From contig JAHFNV010000004.1 in NCBI GenBank assembly GCA_023267115.1, positions 10,726-36,710 of the forward strand: a stretch of 25,985 nt of DNA, in the 5' to 3' direction. A program made the translations under genes and the position numbers. Numbering within the stretch: position 1 is the stretch's first letter; the number at the start of each line of letters is the position of its first letter. The notes under the pieces are model-generated. The model was not told the DNA's origin, searched no databases, and saw only the letters and a program-made list of their open reading frames with translations. This document shows, piece after piece, positions 6,955 through 15,013 of the stretch. The DNA is from Candidatus Nomurabacteria bacterium. Lineage in GTDB: Bacteria > Patescibacteriota > Minisyncoccia > Phycocordibacterales > UBA9973.

Positions 6955-8199
6955 TTATACAAAACTCTTAGGAATCGGGAATTTTCTGGCTAGGGCTTTA
7001 ATTTTATTTTTAATTTCTATTTTCTTTTTTGGATTGTCTTTATTGCGAAGCGTTTCTAGCATCAGTTCGGCTACCAGCGCACAATCTTTCTCTTTAAATC
7101 CTCTGGTGGTGATGGCCGGCGTGCCAAAGCGAATACCAGAAGGGTCAAGTGGTTTTCTGGGGTCGTCGGCAATCACATTCATATTAAGGGTTATGCCGAC
7201 TTCGTCGAGTACCGTCTGGGCTTCTTTGCCGCTAATTCCCATAGACCCGAACACATCCGCCAGAATAAGGTGGTTGTCCGTGCCACCGCCAATCATGCGA
7301 ATTTTATGCTTGTGCAGAACTTTTTCCATCGCTTTGGCATTTTTCAAAATTTGCTGCGCGTATTTTTTAAATTTTGGGATCATCACTTCTCCAAAAGCCA
7401 CGGCCTTAGCCGCAATGGTATGCATATGCGGACCGCCTTGTATGCCAGGGAAAACTGATTTATCAATTTTCTTGGCAATTTCTTCATTCTCTCGAGTAAG
7501 AATTATGCCTCCACGCGGACCCCGAAGCGTTTTGTGAGTAGTTGAGGTAATAATATCAAAGCCATCATCAAATGGATTGCGAAGTGCCCCAGCCGCGATA
7601 AGACCAGCAATGTGCGCCATATCCGCGACGGTTATAGCGCCAACTTCACGGGCAATATCCACAAACTTTTTGTAATCAAGATTACGCGAGTAAGCCGAGA
7701 ACCCGGCCAAAATTATTTTTGGTTTAGTTTCTTGAGCTACTCTACGAAGATCCACATAATCAATTTCTCCTGTCTTGGTATCTTTCATTTTGTATCTGAC
7801 GAAATTATAAATCTTTGATGGAAGGGTCATCGGGTGTCCGTGCGTCAAATGTCCACCATGCGAAAGATCCATGCCTAAAATTGTATCCCCTGGTTCCATT
7901 AAGGCGGCATAGACGGCTAAATTTGCCGGAGCGCCCGAATGTGGTTGAACATTTGCAAATTTACATTTGAAAAGTTTACAAGCTCGCTCTATAGCTAAAG
8001 TTTCTAACTGATCAGTAAACTCCTGTCCGCCATAATAACGCCGGCCAGGATAACCTTCGGAGTATTTATTGGTAAAAATAGAACCATTGGCTTCTAAAAC
8101 ATCTTTCGATACATAATTTTCAGAGGGTATTAATTCCAGTCCGTCTCTCTGCCTTTTTGCTTCAGCTTTTATAAGCCTCTCTATTTGTTTATCTTTCAT
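6955..8199 (-). CDS. glyA: Serine hydroxymethyltransferase
   Basis: PLP enzyme that interconverts serine plus tetrahydrofolate with glycine plus 5,10-methylene-tetrahydrofolate. The 414 residues match the bacterial family. Visible motifs: LELIPSENYVS, NKYSEGYPGRRYYGG, the His-rich GMDLSHGGHLTHG, VADMAHIAGLIAAG, and the PLP-lysine segment TSTTHKTLRGPRGG (Lys223). The C-terminus has IRFGTPAITTRG. Its promoter fits TTGCAA, 17 bases, TAGAAT, with the -10 ending 6 bases before the ATG. It is divergent from the superoxide dismutase gene and probably transcribed with tmk. Confidence 0.97.
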   Translation of the reverse strand: MKDKQIERLIKAEAKRQRDGLELIPSENYVSKDVLEANGSIFTNKYSEGYPGRRYYGGQEFTDQLETLAIERACKLFKCKFANVQPHSGAPANLAVYAALMEPGDTILGMDLSHGGHLTHGHPMTLPSKIYNFVRYKMKDTKTGEIDYVDLRRVAQETKPKIILAGFSAYSRNLDYKKFVDIAREVGAITVADMAHIAGLIAAGALRNPFDDGFDIITSTTHKTLRGPRGGIILTRENEEIAKKIDKSVFPGIQGGPHMHTIAAKAVAFGEVMIPKFKKYAQQILKNAKAMEKVLHKHKIRMIGGGTDNHLILADVFGSMGISGKEAQTVLDEVGITLNMNVIADDPRKPLDPSGIRFGTPAITTRGFKEKDCALVAELMLETLRNKDNPKKKIEIKNKIKALARKFPIPKSFV

Positions 8200-8205
8200 T
8201 TGAAC

Positions 8206-8234
8206 ATTCTATCAACAACCGGCTTTCCTTGCAA
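8206..8234 (-). promoter_or_regulatory. glyA promoter
   Basis: TTGCAA (8234-8229), a 17-base spacer, and TG-A-TAGAAT with the -10 at 8211-8206. Six bases separate the -10 from ATG 8199, so the transcript should start at or next to the start codon. The -35 is self-complementary and also sits upstream of the divergent gene. Confidence 0.6.
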
Positions 8235-8244
8235 TTTGAAAATA

Positions 8245-8253
8245 TGTTACAAT
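8245..8253 (+). promoter_or_regulatory. Extended -10 promoter of the superoxide dismutase gene
   Basis: TG-T-TACAAT ends 6 bases before GTG 8260. The shared TTGCAA is only 13 bases upstream of the -10, too close for a standard -35, so the extended -10 probably dominates. This spacing supports the GTG as the start, on a leaderless mRNA. Confidence 0.5.
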
Positions 8254-8259
8254 TTCAGT

Positions 8260-8850
8260 GTGCATATATTCACCCCAAAAACTTTCAATATTGCAAAATT
8301 AAAAGGCATCTCTGAGCAAACTATTGAAGACCACTTGAAACTCTACGCGGGTTATGTAAAAAATACGAACTTAATACTGCAGAAGATAGAAGAGCTCTCA
8401 GTTGATTCTGAAAAAAATGCTTACGAGCTGGCCGAAGTGCAAAGACGCTTTGGTTTTGAATATGATGGCATGCGCAATCATGAAATTTATTTTGAAGCTC
8501 TATCAAATGGAGCGCATTCTCCGTCGCCCGACGAAAAACTTTACCAGGAGATAGAAAAAACTTGGGGTTCTTTTGACAAGTGGCTTGCTCGATTTAAAAC
8601 TATAGCCATGAGTCGTGGCATAGGTTGGGCAATTTTGTATTTGGATAAAAAAGAAAAATTTTTGCTGAATGCCTATGTGGAAGATCATCAGATGGGACAA
8701 CTGGCTGGTTGCACTCCCATTTTATGTCTTGATATGTGGGAGCATGCATATATTGCCGACTATCAGCCAGGCGGAAAAAAAGATTACGTGGATGATTTTT
8801 TCATAAACCTAAATTGGGAAGTTGCGGAAGAAAATTTTAAAAATGCTTAA
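8260..8850 (+). CDS. Superoxide dismutase, Fe/Mn family
   Basis: Converts superoxide to oxygen and hydrogen peroxide in the cytoplasm. From GTG 8260 the protein has 196 residues, the normal family length; an ORF open to 8185 would add an unlikely leader overlapping the glyA promoter and start. The metal ligands can be placed: His in EDHLKLYAGYVKN, His in MRNHEIYFEAL, and Asp and His in LDMWEHAYIADY. The segment GAHSPSP replaces the Gly-rich loop usual near the second ligand. The sequence does not decide between iron and manganese. It is monocistronic, divergent from glyA and convergent with the large secreted-protein gene. Confidence 0.93.
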   Translation: MHIFTPKTFNIAKLKGISEQTIEDHLKLYAGYVKNTNLILQKIEELSVDSEKNAYELAEVQRRFGFEYDGMRNHEIYFEALSNGAHSPSPDEKLYQEIEKTWGSFDKWLARFKTIAMSRGIGWAILYLDKKEKFLLNAYVEDHQMGQLAGCTPILCLDMWEHAYIADYQPGGKKDYVDDFFINLNWEVAEENFKNA

Positions 8851-8903
8851 CCCAAAAAATTCATCAATCATTATGGTGACTTCTTTCTCCATATAACATA
8901 ACT

Positions 8904-11900
8904 CTATTTTGGACTTCCAAAAACACTTTCGAAAAACCAATCAATAGCAAAAAGGGCATTAGCCGTAAGCGAAGTGCTGTTTCTTCTAGCAGATGGAGAT
9001 TGCATAGGCATAGGAGACATAGAACCCTCTGCTGGAGGTGTGTATGAACCTCCTCCAGCAGGTGGGGTATATGAACCTGAACCTCCTGCTGGAGGAGTAT
9101 ATGAACCGGAACCAGCAGGTGGAGTATATGAGCCTGAATCTCCTGCCGGAGGAGTATATGAACCGGAACCAGGGGTAGTATTATTTGGCATAACACAACT
9201 AGAACCATTCCAAGAGCCGCCGGCCGAAGCGCAACCTGCCGACGGATCGGTGTAAGCTGGAGTAGAACTGACACAAGCTGAACCATTCCAGTACTGGCCA
9301 GAAGAGCAAGTGTTGCTGGTCGGCTGAGTGGAAGTAACACAAGCACTACCATTCCAGTATTGATTAGAAAGACAAGAAGTGTTTGTAGTTGTTACGCAAG
9401 CCGTGCCGTTCCAATACTGGCCACCAGGGCAAGACTGTCCCCCGGTACCAGGGCCGGTCGGCATAGTGCAAGAACTATTTGTAGAATTCCAGGTACCGCC
9501 AGCTTGCCTACAAGCAGTACCAGGATCGTTTGAGGTATTGGAGTTCTGACAATAGCCTGCTCCGCCGGACGGTGGCGCGTACCAATACTGTCCAGTGGGG
9601 CAATTCCCACCGACAACAGGAGTAGTGCTTAGGGTGCAAACATTATTTTGCCAAGAACATCCTGTAACATTTTGACAGCCACTTTGGGTAGTATAAGTAC
9701 CACAATTACCTACCGTATTTACTGACGAACTTCGCACGCCCATACATTCAGAACTACTATAATCAGGATTGGTCGTTATGTAACAAGTCGAGCGCGCCAC
9801 ACAAGTCTTAGTGGAAGTTTTCCAATAGTTTACAGTCCAATCGCATTGCCCAGCGGTAGTCACATTCGGCATTTGACAGTAATTAGTTGAAGCATTCCAG
9901 CTACCGCCAGCTTGAGTACAGCCGCCGATGGCTGAATCATTAGTAGTGGAATCTTTACAATAACCCGTTCCTCCACTAGGCGGTAAGTACCAATATTGAC
10001 CGGCAAGACAATTGGTAGTGGTTTGATTACCACCAGCGCAACCAGAAACATAATTAGCCGAACAACTTTTGATGGTGGTGGTACTCGGAAGAACATATTT
10101 ATCCATTGGACCATTAAAGTAAGCGGATTCCATCTGATGACAACCGTCACCCAAGAGACTCTTGAGAATGGCACTGCACGATCCAGTTTGGATCGCATCG
10201 GTTGATCGGCAATAACCAGAGCTGGCAGTAGTGCCAGTCTGAATCCAGGTTTGACCTTCAGGACAACTGACGCTGATCGGTGAAATTGGTTGTGGCATTT
10301 CACCAATACCAGCACAACTATAGTAAATGCCACATTCAGTTGACGAAAAAGAGACTACTCTCTGCTGACCAGCTGGACAAGAACTGACCGAAGGTAAAGT
10401 CGGGCAAACACCAGTTTTTTCGACGGGGAAGGGGGGTCGATAGTCGGGAATTGGTATGCATTCCTTATACATTGGGCAACCATTTTCAAACGATTCCATT
10501 CGATACTGGCCACCCGGACACGGCGCTACGGCAAAAGTCGGACAGTGGAGATAGGGATTATTGGTGGTATTTAATTGGTTCTGATTATTTCTATCCAGAG
10601 TATTGTCATACCGTTGACCTACAATTTGAGACTGAGGAGGTTGGGTCGGTATTGAAGAGGCGCAAGCAGCTTTAGCTCTTTCAAAGTCACCCGCTTGAAT
10701 TGCTCTTAAACATTCTGGGCTGGGACCACTAAAATTTTGACCTTGTGGACCTCCAAACTGGTCACTACTGTATGGGTGAGGATAAGAGTAGCTTGGATAT
10801 TGAGAAGGAGGATATGGAGAAGGGTAATTGTTAGAATTGAAATTGGGATAAGGATCGTTATTTAGATTATTTTGGGAAAAACCGCTATTGAAACTTGGGG
10901 ATTCAAAACGAGTTTGGAATTCTTGGAAACGTTGAGTAACCTCATCACCTCGAAAGACTTGATTCTTAGCGCCAAAAGCGATACATTCTGGACCATGAGT
11001 CGGATCAGAACAATATTGGGAGCACTCCTGACCACTTTTACAGCCACCCGGGCCGCCTTGAGTTCCTATATTCTCACTGACGTTTCTGACCATTTCTCCC
11101 CGGCTAGTATTGCGCTTGATCTCATCCACAAATTTCTTAGCGTACTGCGACTCTCCAGACAGAGCTTCAAGTTTGGGCAATATTTTCTGGGTAGCATCTA
11201 AGCACTGGTCACGAATAGTTGTATCAAATTGAGCTCGTTCACAACGCCTTGGATCAAAACCAGTTTCCTGAACCATGAAATTCTGTATTTGGCGAGCAGC
11301 TCGGAATTCTCCATGCTGATCTTCAGGAATATATTGTTCGCATTGGGATGGATCGCTCTGACAAATATCAAAGTTTTGAATACCGCCTTTGTCTCCTATA
11401 TTTTTAACCATCTTCAAAGCAAAATCTTTTTCTTCTGGACTAACAAAACCGTGGGCCACCATAAAATCCATTCCTTTACTAATAGCCGGGACATTGCCAA
11501 GTCTGCCTTGCTCTTCCATATAATCTCCGATTGCCTCGGGGCTGGTCAGTATTTTGCCATCTAAAGTGGTAAAGCTCACATTCTCAGCCTTTTTTTGATA
11601 AAAGTCCGCGACTTCCGATACAGCTTTATATTTGCTCTCAAGCTGTTTCACGCCTTCTTGACCAAAAAACTTTTCGGCAATTTGACGACAGACCAGCGGT
11701 ATAGCATCGCTCGATCCGAATCTATTATCAGCATTGGCATTCAGACAGAAATTTCCGCAACCTTCTGGTGTATTGTCTCCGCACTGAAAATCCCCAGCGG
11801 AAAGAGCGGCGCGTAAATTAGTAATTTTATCAAGATTGTCAGCGCTGTTTTTTGCCTCAGGGGAAACAAATTTTTGAACTGCCTGATTCTTGGTCAATTT

Positions 11901-12452
11901 GGCGCACAAACGCAAGGTATCGATGGGGGCGGTATCGGGATCCATTTCTCGACAGGTCTTAAAATCTATCCCAACATCCTTGGAAGCTGTGGTGATTTTT
12001 TCAATTTCAGCAACTTTTTTGGTGGTTAGATCAAGCTGAATAGCCAAGGTTGGATTTTTTCTTGAAATCTCGGCAGATAATTTTTTGGCGACGCCAATCA
12101 GACATTGGTCCGTGGCGCATTGTTTTAGATCATTGACTACACTTGTTTTAATACTTTCAAGGACAGCATCTACTTTTTTCTCTTCCTCTGGTGAAAAGAG
12201 AACGTACCTCTTGCCAATCTCGGCGCAATCAGATAGAAATTTTTCTAGATCGCAAATTTTCTTAGCCTCAACCACAGTCTCTACTGGTTCTCCATAAATC
12301 ACGCCTAAGTCTTGCAAGGCTAAGGTTATTTTGGTTTCATTATTTTGAGTGGCTACACTGTCTGTCTGGGCCATAGCAGTCAGCGCGAAGAGAAAAGCAG
12401 AACCAAGCAGAACGGTAACCAAGAACTTTGAACTAAATGATTTGGTTTTCAT
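8904..12452 (-). CDS. Large secreted Cys-rich repeat protein
   Basis: 1182 residues with no recognised enzyme domain. A signal peptide is clear (residues 1-28, hydrophobic LVTVLLGSAFLFALT then AMA before QTD). Residues 30-510 look helical with two similar Cys clusters (CGNFCLNANADN and CKSGQECSQYCSDP). Residues 520-570 are rich in Asn, Pro, Ser and Tyr. Residues 640-1070 hold many Cys modules: two copies of GQYWY(L/A)PPSGG(T/A)GYC followed by C-x-QAGG-x-WN, then three short GQYWNG-x-x-C units. Residues 1095-1142 carry five GSYTPPAG-type repeats. It is therefore a modular, probably disulfide-rich surface protein; adhesion is an inference. It follows the small membrane protein gene by 18 bases. 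No Shine-Dalgarno site is visible. Confidence 0.85.
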   Translation of the reverse strand: MKTKSFSSKFLVTVLLGSAFLFALTAMAQTDSVATQNNETKITLALQDLGVIYGEPVETVVEAKKICDLEKFLSDCAEIGKRYVLFSPEEEKKVDAVLESIKTSVVNDLKQCATDQCLIGVAKKLSAEISRKNPTLAIQLDLTTKKVAEIEKITTASKDVGIDFKTCREMDPDTAPIDTLRLCAKLTKNQAVQKFVSPEAKNSADNLDKITNLRAALSAGDFQCGDNTPEGCGNFCLNANADNRFGSSDAIPLVCRQIAEKFFGQEGVKQLESKYKAVSEVADFYQKKAENVSFTTLDGKILTSPEAIGDYMEEQGRLGNVPAISKGMDFMVAHGFVSPEEKDFALKMVKNIGDKGGIQNFDICQSDPSQCEQYIPEDQHGEFRAARQIQNFMVQETGFDPRRCERAQFDTTIRDQCLDATQKILPKLEALSGESQYAKKFVDEIKRNTSRGEMVRNVSENIGTQGGPGGCKSGQECSQYCSDPTHGPECIAFGAKNQVFRGDEVTQRFQEFQTRFESPSFNSGFSQNNLNNDPYPNFNSNNYPSPYPPSQYPSYSYPHPYSSDQFGGPQGQNFSGPSPECLRAIQAGDFERAKAACASSIPTQPPQSQIVGQRYDNTLDRNNQNQLNTTNNPYLHCPTFAVAPCPGGQYRMESFENGCPMYKECIPIPDYRPPFPVEKTGVCPTLPSVSSCPAGQQRVVSFSSTECGIYYSCAGIGEMPQPISPISVSCPEGQTWIQTGTTASSGYCRSTDAIQTGSCSAILKSLLGDGCHQMESAYFNGPMDKYVLPSTTTIKSCSANYVSGCAGGNQTTTNCLAGQYWYLPPSGGTGYCKDSTTNDSAIGGCTQAGGSWNASTNYCQMPNVTTAGQCDWTVNYWKTSTKTCVARSTCYITTNPDYSSSECMGVRSSSVNTVGNCGTYTTQSGCQNVTGCSWQNNVCTLSTTPVVGGNCPTGQYWYAPPSGGAGYCQNSNTSNDPGTACRQAGGTWNSTNSSCTMPTGPGTGGQSCPGGQYWNGTACVTTTNTSCLSNQYWNGSACVTSTQPTSNTCSSGQYWNGSACVSSTPAYTDPSAGCASAGGSWNGSSCVMPNNTTPGSGSYTPPAGDSGSYTPPAGSGSYTPPAGGSGSYTPPAGGGSYTPPAEGSMSPMPMQSPSARRNSTSLTANALFAIDWFFESVFGSPK
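9028..9171 (-). repeat. Tandem repeat encoding GSYTPPAG units
   Basis: Five imperfect units of roughly 24-30 bp encode GSYTPPAG with variable Gly/Ser linkers near the C-terminus of the secreted protein. The units vary mainly at third positions and in linker length, so they could expand or contract by slippage or recombination. Confidence 0.85.
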
Positions 12453-12470
12453 ATGTTTTCAATAAAAAGA

Positions 12471-12740
12471 TTACTTGAAGGGATTCAAGATACTCTTAGT
12501 CTTAGCTAGCGGATCAGCTACACCCTCCAGAGGATTAGATGACGCCTGAAAAGGATTGGCTGCTTTAGCAGCTTGTTCCCCGGCTTTTTTGGCCAATTCA
12601 TCCTGCGACATTTTAATATCGGCTTGAGCTTGTTTATATCCAACTCTAAATCCGCTGGAGTAAGCAAGATAACCAATACCTACGACCAACACTACCACCA
12701 CTAGCCATTTTACAATTTTACTAGATGACATTTTATCCAT
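12471..12740 (-). CDS. Small single-pass membrane protein with NPF/NPL motifs
   Basis: 89 residues from ATG 12740 (a TTG at 12752 would add four). One strong transmembrane helix (IVKWLVVVVLVVGIGYLAY) follows a short N-terminus. A polar Gln/Lys/Glu-rich helix comes next, then a C-terminal tail with NPF, NPL, DPL and NPF spaced by about 7-13 residues. Similar tails occur in uncharacterised Parcubacteria proteins. Function unknown. It lies just upstream of the 1182-residue secreted protein in the same direction, so the two may be co-transcribed. Confidence 0.72.
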   Translation of the reverse strand: MDKMSSSKIVKWLVVVVLVVGIGYLAYSSGFRVGYKQAQADIKMSQDELAKKAGEQAAKAANPFQASSNPLEGVADPLAKTKSILNPFK

Positions 12741-12787
12741 ATAATTAATCAAAAAATTACTTGGCGACCTACTTCTTTAATACCTAA

Positions 12788-12793
12788 ATTATA
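12788..12793 (-). promoter_or_regulatory. Possible -10 box upstream of the small membrane protein
   Basis: A TATAAT hexamer lies in the 94-bp A+T-rich gap after rnhA. It ends 47 bases before ATG 12740, so this transcript would carry a leader, unlike the others in the window. No convincing -35 or TG extension was seen. Confidence 0.3.
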
Positions 12794-12834
12794 ATATTTG
12801 TAAAAATATATGGAAAGATAAAAAGTGGATAACT

Positions 12835-13314
12835 TTAATTCAGTTTCACCGGCTCGCCATCGGCAAAACTGGTGGCTATTTCGTCCGCTCGGTCGTTCCA
12901 CTTGTCGCCATTATGTCCTTTTACGTAAATCCACTTTATTTTTAAATCTTTGGTCAGTCCATAAAGCTCTTCCCAAAGCTCACGATTCAGTACCAACTTC
13001 TTGGCAGCATTACGCCAATTATTTTGCATCCAATTTAAAATCCACTTTGTAATCCCTAAAATTACATACTTTGAATCAGAAAAAATCTCAATATCAAGGG
13101 CTACCCTTGATATTTTTTTGCGCAGATATTTTATCGCTTCAATTGGCGCAGTCAATTCCATTTGATTATTGGTCGCATGAGGAATCCTTCCTCCTATTTC
13201 AATACACCCTGGGCCGCCATAATTTTGCGGAAGCAAAATGACGGCGGCCCATCCAGCTTTACCAGGATTTCCTCTGGCTGCCCCGTCAGTGTATATGATA
13301 ATTTTATTTTTCAT
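12835..13314 (-). CDS. rnhA: Ribonuclease HI
   Basis: Cuts the RNA strand of RNA-DNA hybrids (R-loops, primers). The 159 residues match RNase HI. All catalytic residues are visible: Asp10 in YTDGAARGNPG, Glu53 in NQMELTA, Asp80 in FSDSKYV, His134 in KGHNGD and Asp144 in NDRADEIA. The basic stretch NNWRNAAKKLVLNRELWEEL corresponds to the substrate handle. ATG 13314 starts two bases after the recJ stop. A TG-A-TATACT box inside the last recJ codons ends exactly 6 bases before the ATG, so it may be made both from the recJ transcript and alone. Confidence 0.96.
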   Translation of the reverse strand: MKNKIIIYTDGAARGNPGKAGWAAVILLPQNYGGPGCIEIGGRIPHATNNQMELTAPIEAIKYLRKKISRVALDIEIFSDSKYVILGITKWILNWMQNNWRNAAKKLVLNRELWEELYGLTKDLKIKWIYVKGHNGDKWNDRADEIATSFADGEPVKLN

Positions 13315-13316
13315 TT

Positions 13317-14978
13317 TTATAGTATATCAACAATCCTTAATCTAAGCTCTTCCCGACCGCGAAAACGAGATAAGTCAAAAGTAGCGAGCAAGTTTATACT
13401 AATTCCTGGAGCTAGCCTAACTCCAAACGAATCATCATTAGAAAAAAAAGAAATAGCTTTAGTTTTATTTTCACTTTTATCAGAAAAAATAATTTCTAAG
13501 TGTTCCCCTGAACCATTTTTGCCAAATTTTTTAATGTTTTCTATTTTTAATTTTTCAAACATAAAAACTGGTTTCGGATTGGCCAATCCGAAGGGCGCAA
13601 GACGCTCTATCTCACGCCAGTTTTTTATATTGACTGTGCTCAAATCGCACTTGATATCATAAACTACTTCATCTACGGTTTTCTGACGCCTTACTTTAGT
13701 ATAAGACAGACATAGAATTTCCTCTAAAAAATGAATTTTTTCTTTATGAACGGTAAACCCGCCCGCCAATTCATGGCCGCCGAAATCCATAAAAGATTCG
13801 CTGGCTATAGCCATAAGTTCAACCACCGACACTGATCCGTCCGATCGACAAGAACCTTTGATATAATCATTCTCATCTTTACCCCAAACAAAAACAGGCT
13901 TATGATATTGATCCAAGATCTTTGCCGCCACTAGTCCTAAAATACCCACTCTCCACTCTGGACTACCGATAACAATCACATTTGTTTTATCTAAACCCTC
14001 ACGTTTGTCTAGTTTCTTGTGCACATCGCGCATAATAACCGTAACAATATTTTTTCTTTGATCATTTATCTGCGATAAATGATGTGTCAATATATCTGCT
14101 CTAGTTTCATCTTCGGTAGAAAGAAGCTCATAAGCTCTAAGAGGGTCATCCATTCTGGAAGCAGCATTGAGCCTGGGTGTAACCATAAAACCTATATCAT
14201 CTTCGGTAAGATATTTTTGATCAATATTCATTTTGGCTAAAAGCTTTTGCAGACCCGGGCGAGGAGATTTTCTTAAAACTTTAATGCCAAAAGAAGCAAT
14301 GGCTCTATTCTCACCTAATAATGGAACCATATCCGATAGAGTAGCTAAGCCAGCCATATCCAACAGCCACTTTTCGGCGCCATCTTTTATTTTAAAAAAC
14401 TGGCCATATTTTTTTATGAAGGCTTGGACTAACTTAAAAGCAACTCCTGCCCCACACAGCATTTTTTCAGGATATTCGTCCACTTTGGGATTTAGAATGG
14501 CATAAGCTTTTGGCAGAACGGACTGAGGTAAGTGATGATCCGTAATTATCACATCAATATTATCTTTCTTTGCTTGTTTTACTTCTGCCACTGCCGTAAT
14601 GCCTAAATCGACTGTTATCAAAAGTCGTACTTTATTTTTAGCAAATTTTTTTATAGCTTCAAGGTTTAAACCGTACCCTTCAGAATTTCTTTGCGGAATA
14701 TAAACTTCATAGTTGGTATAGTCTATTTTTTTGAATAAATCTTGTAAAATTACCGCCCCGGGAATTCCGTCGCAATCATAATCCGCGTAAATAACTATTT
14801 TTTCTTTGTTTTTGATTACCTCAAAAATTCTGACGCAGGCTTTTTCCATGTCTTTCATCAAAAATGGATCATGCAGATCTCGTCTATAATCCGGATTTAA
14901 AAAAAGCTCGGCTTCGGTTTCGTTGGTGATTCCTCTTTTTTCTAATAGTGCTCGCAACAATTCGCTGTACTTTTGCAT
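13317..14978 (-). CDS. recJ: Single-stranded-DNA exonuclease RecJ
   Basis: 5'-3' exonuclease on single-stranded DNA, acting in recombination and repair. The 553 residues are near the family norm. DHH-superfamily metal motifs: YADYDCDGIPGA (65-74), ITVDLGIT (about 121-128) and TDHHLP (146-151, the DHH motif), followed by NPKVDEYP, CGAGVAFKL and ATLSDMVPLLGENR. The C-terminal DHHA1 region has FGGHELAGGFTV, then an OB-like domain with RLAPFGLANPKPVF. The start at 14978 follows an extended -10 by 7 bases. Divergent from the HIT gene, upstream of rnhA. Confidence 0.95.
   Translation of the reverse strand: MQKYSELLRALLEKRGITNETEAELFLNPDYRRDLHDPFLMKDMEKACVRIFEVIKNKEKIVIYADYDCDGIPGAVILQDLFKKIDYTNYEVYIPQRNSEGYGLNLEAIKKFAKNKVRLLITVDLGITAVAEVKQAKKDNIDVIITDHHLPQSVLPKAYAILNPKVDEYPEKMLCGAGVAFKLVQAFIKKYGQFFKIKDGAEKWLLDMAGLATLSDMVPLLGENRAIASFGIKVLRKSPRPGLQKLLAKMNIDQKYLTEDDIGFMVTPRLNAASRMDDPLRAYELLSTEDETRADILTHHLSQINDQRKNIVTVIMRDVHKKLDKREGLDKTNVIVIGSPEWRVGILGLVAAKILDQYHKPVFVWGKDENDYIKGSCRSDGSVSVVELMAIASESFMDFGGHELAGGFTVHKEKIHFLEEILCLSYTKVRRQKTVDEVVYDIKCDLSTVNIKNWREIERLAPFGLANPKPVFMFEKLKIENIKKFGKNGSGEHLEIIFSDKSENKTKAISFFSNDDSFGVRLAPGISINLLATFDLSRFRGREELRLRIVDIL
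13321..13329 (-). promoter_or_regulatory. Internal extended -10 promoter of rnhA
   Basis: TG-A-TATACT is formed by the last codons of recJ and ends 6 bases before ATG 13314. The spacing equals that at the other leaderless starts in the window. Confidence 0.4.
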
Positions 14979-14985
14979 AGAGCAA

Positions 14986-14994
14986 ATTTTAGCA
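14986..14994 (-). promoter_or_regulatory. Extended -10 promoter of recJ
   Basis: TG-C-TAAAAT ends 7 bases before ATG 14978. Only 10 bp separate its -10 from that of the divergent HIT gene, so polymerase cannot easily occupy both. Confidence 0.5.
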
Positions 14995-14998
14995 TATA

Positions 14999-15007
14999 TG
15001 TTAGAAT
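14999..15007 (+). promoter_or_regulatory. Extended -10 promoter of the HIT gene
   Basis: TG-T-TAGAAT is followed by exactly 6 bases (ATATAT) and ATG 15014, again implying a leaderless transcript. Confidence 0.5.
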
Positions 15008-15013
15008 ATATAT

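Noticed and set aside
6944..7537. A 197-residue plus-strand frame opposite glyA
   Set aside because: It mirrors conserved glyA codons, and glyA has clear catalytic motifs throughout.
8185..8259. Upstream in-frame extension of the superoxide dismutase gene
   Set aside because: It would overlap the glyA start and both promoters; GTG 8260 gives the normal family length and fits the promoter spacing.
9028..9171. Regular repeats that could suggest a CRISPR array
   Set aside because: The units are in phase with the long secreted-protein frame, vary between copies, and have no unique spacers; they encode GSYTPPAG.
12824..12833. DnaA-box-like TTATCCAC after rnhA
   Set aside because: A single site with one mismatch to the consensus and no cluster, dnaA or dnaN nearby; not evidence for an origin.
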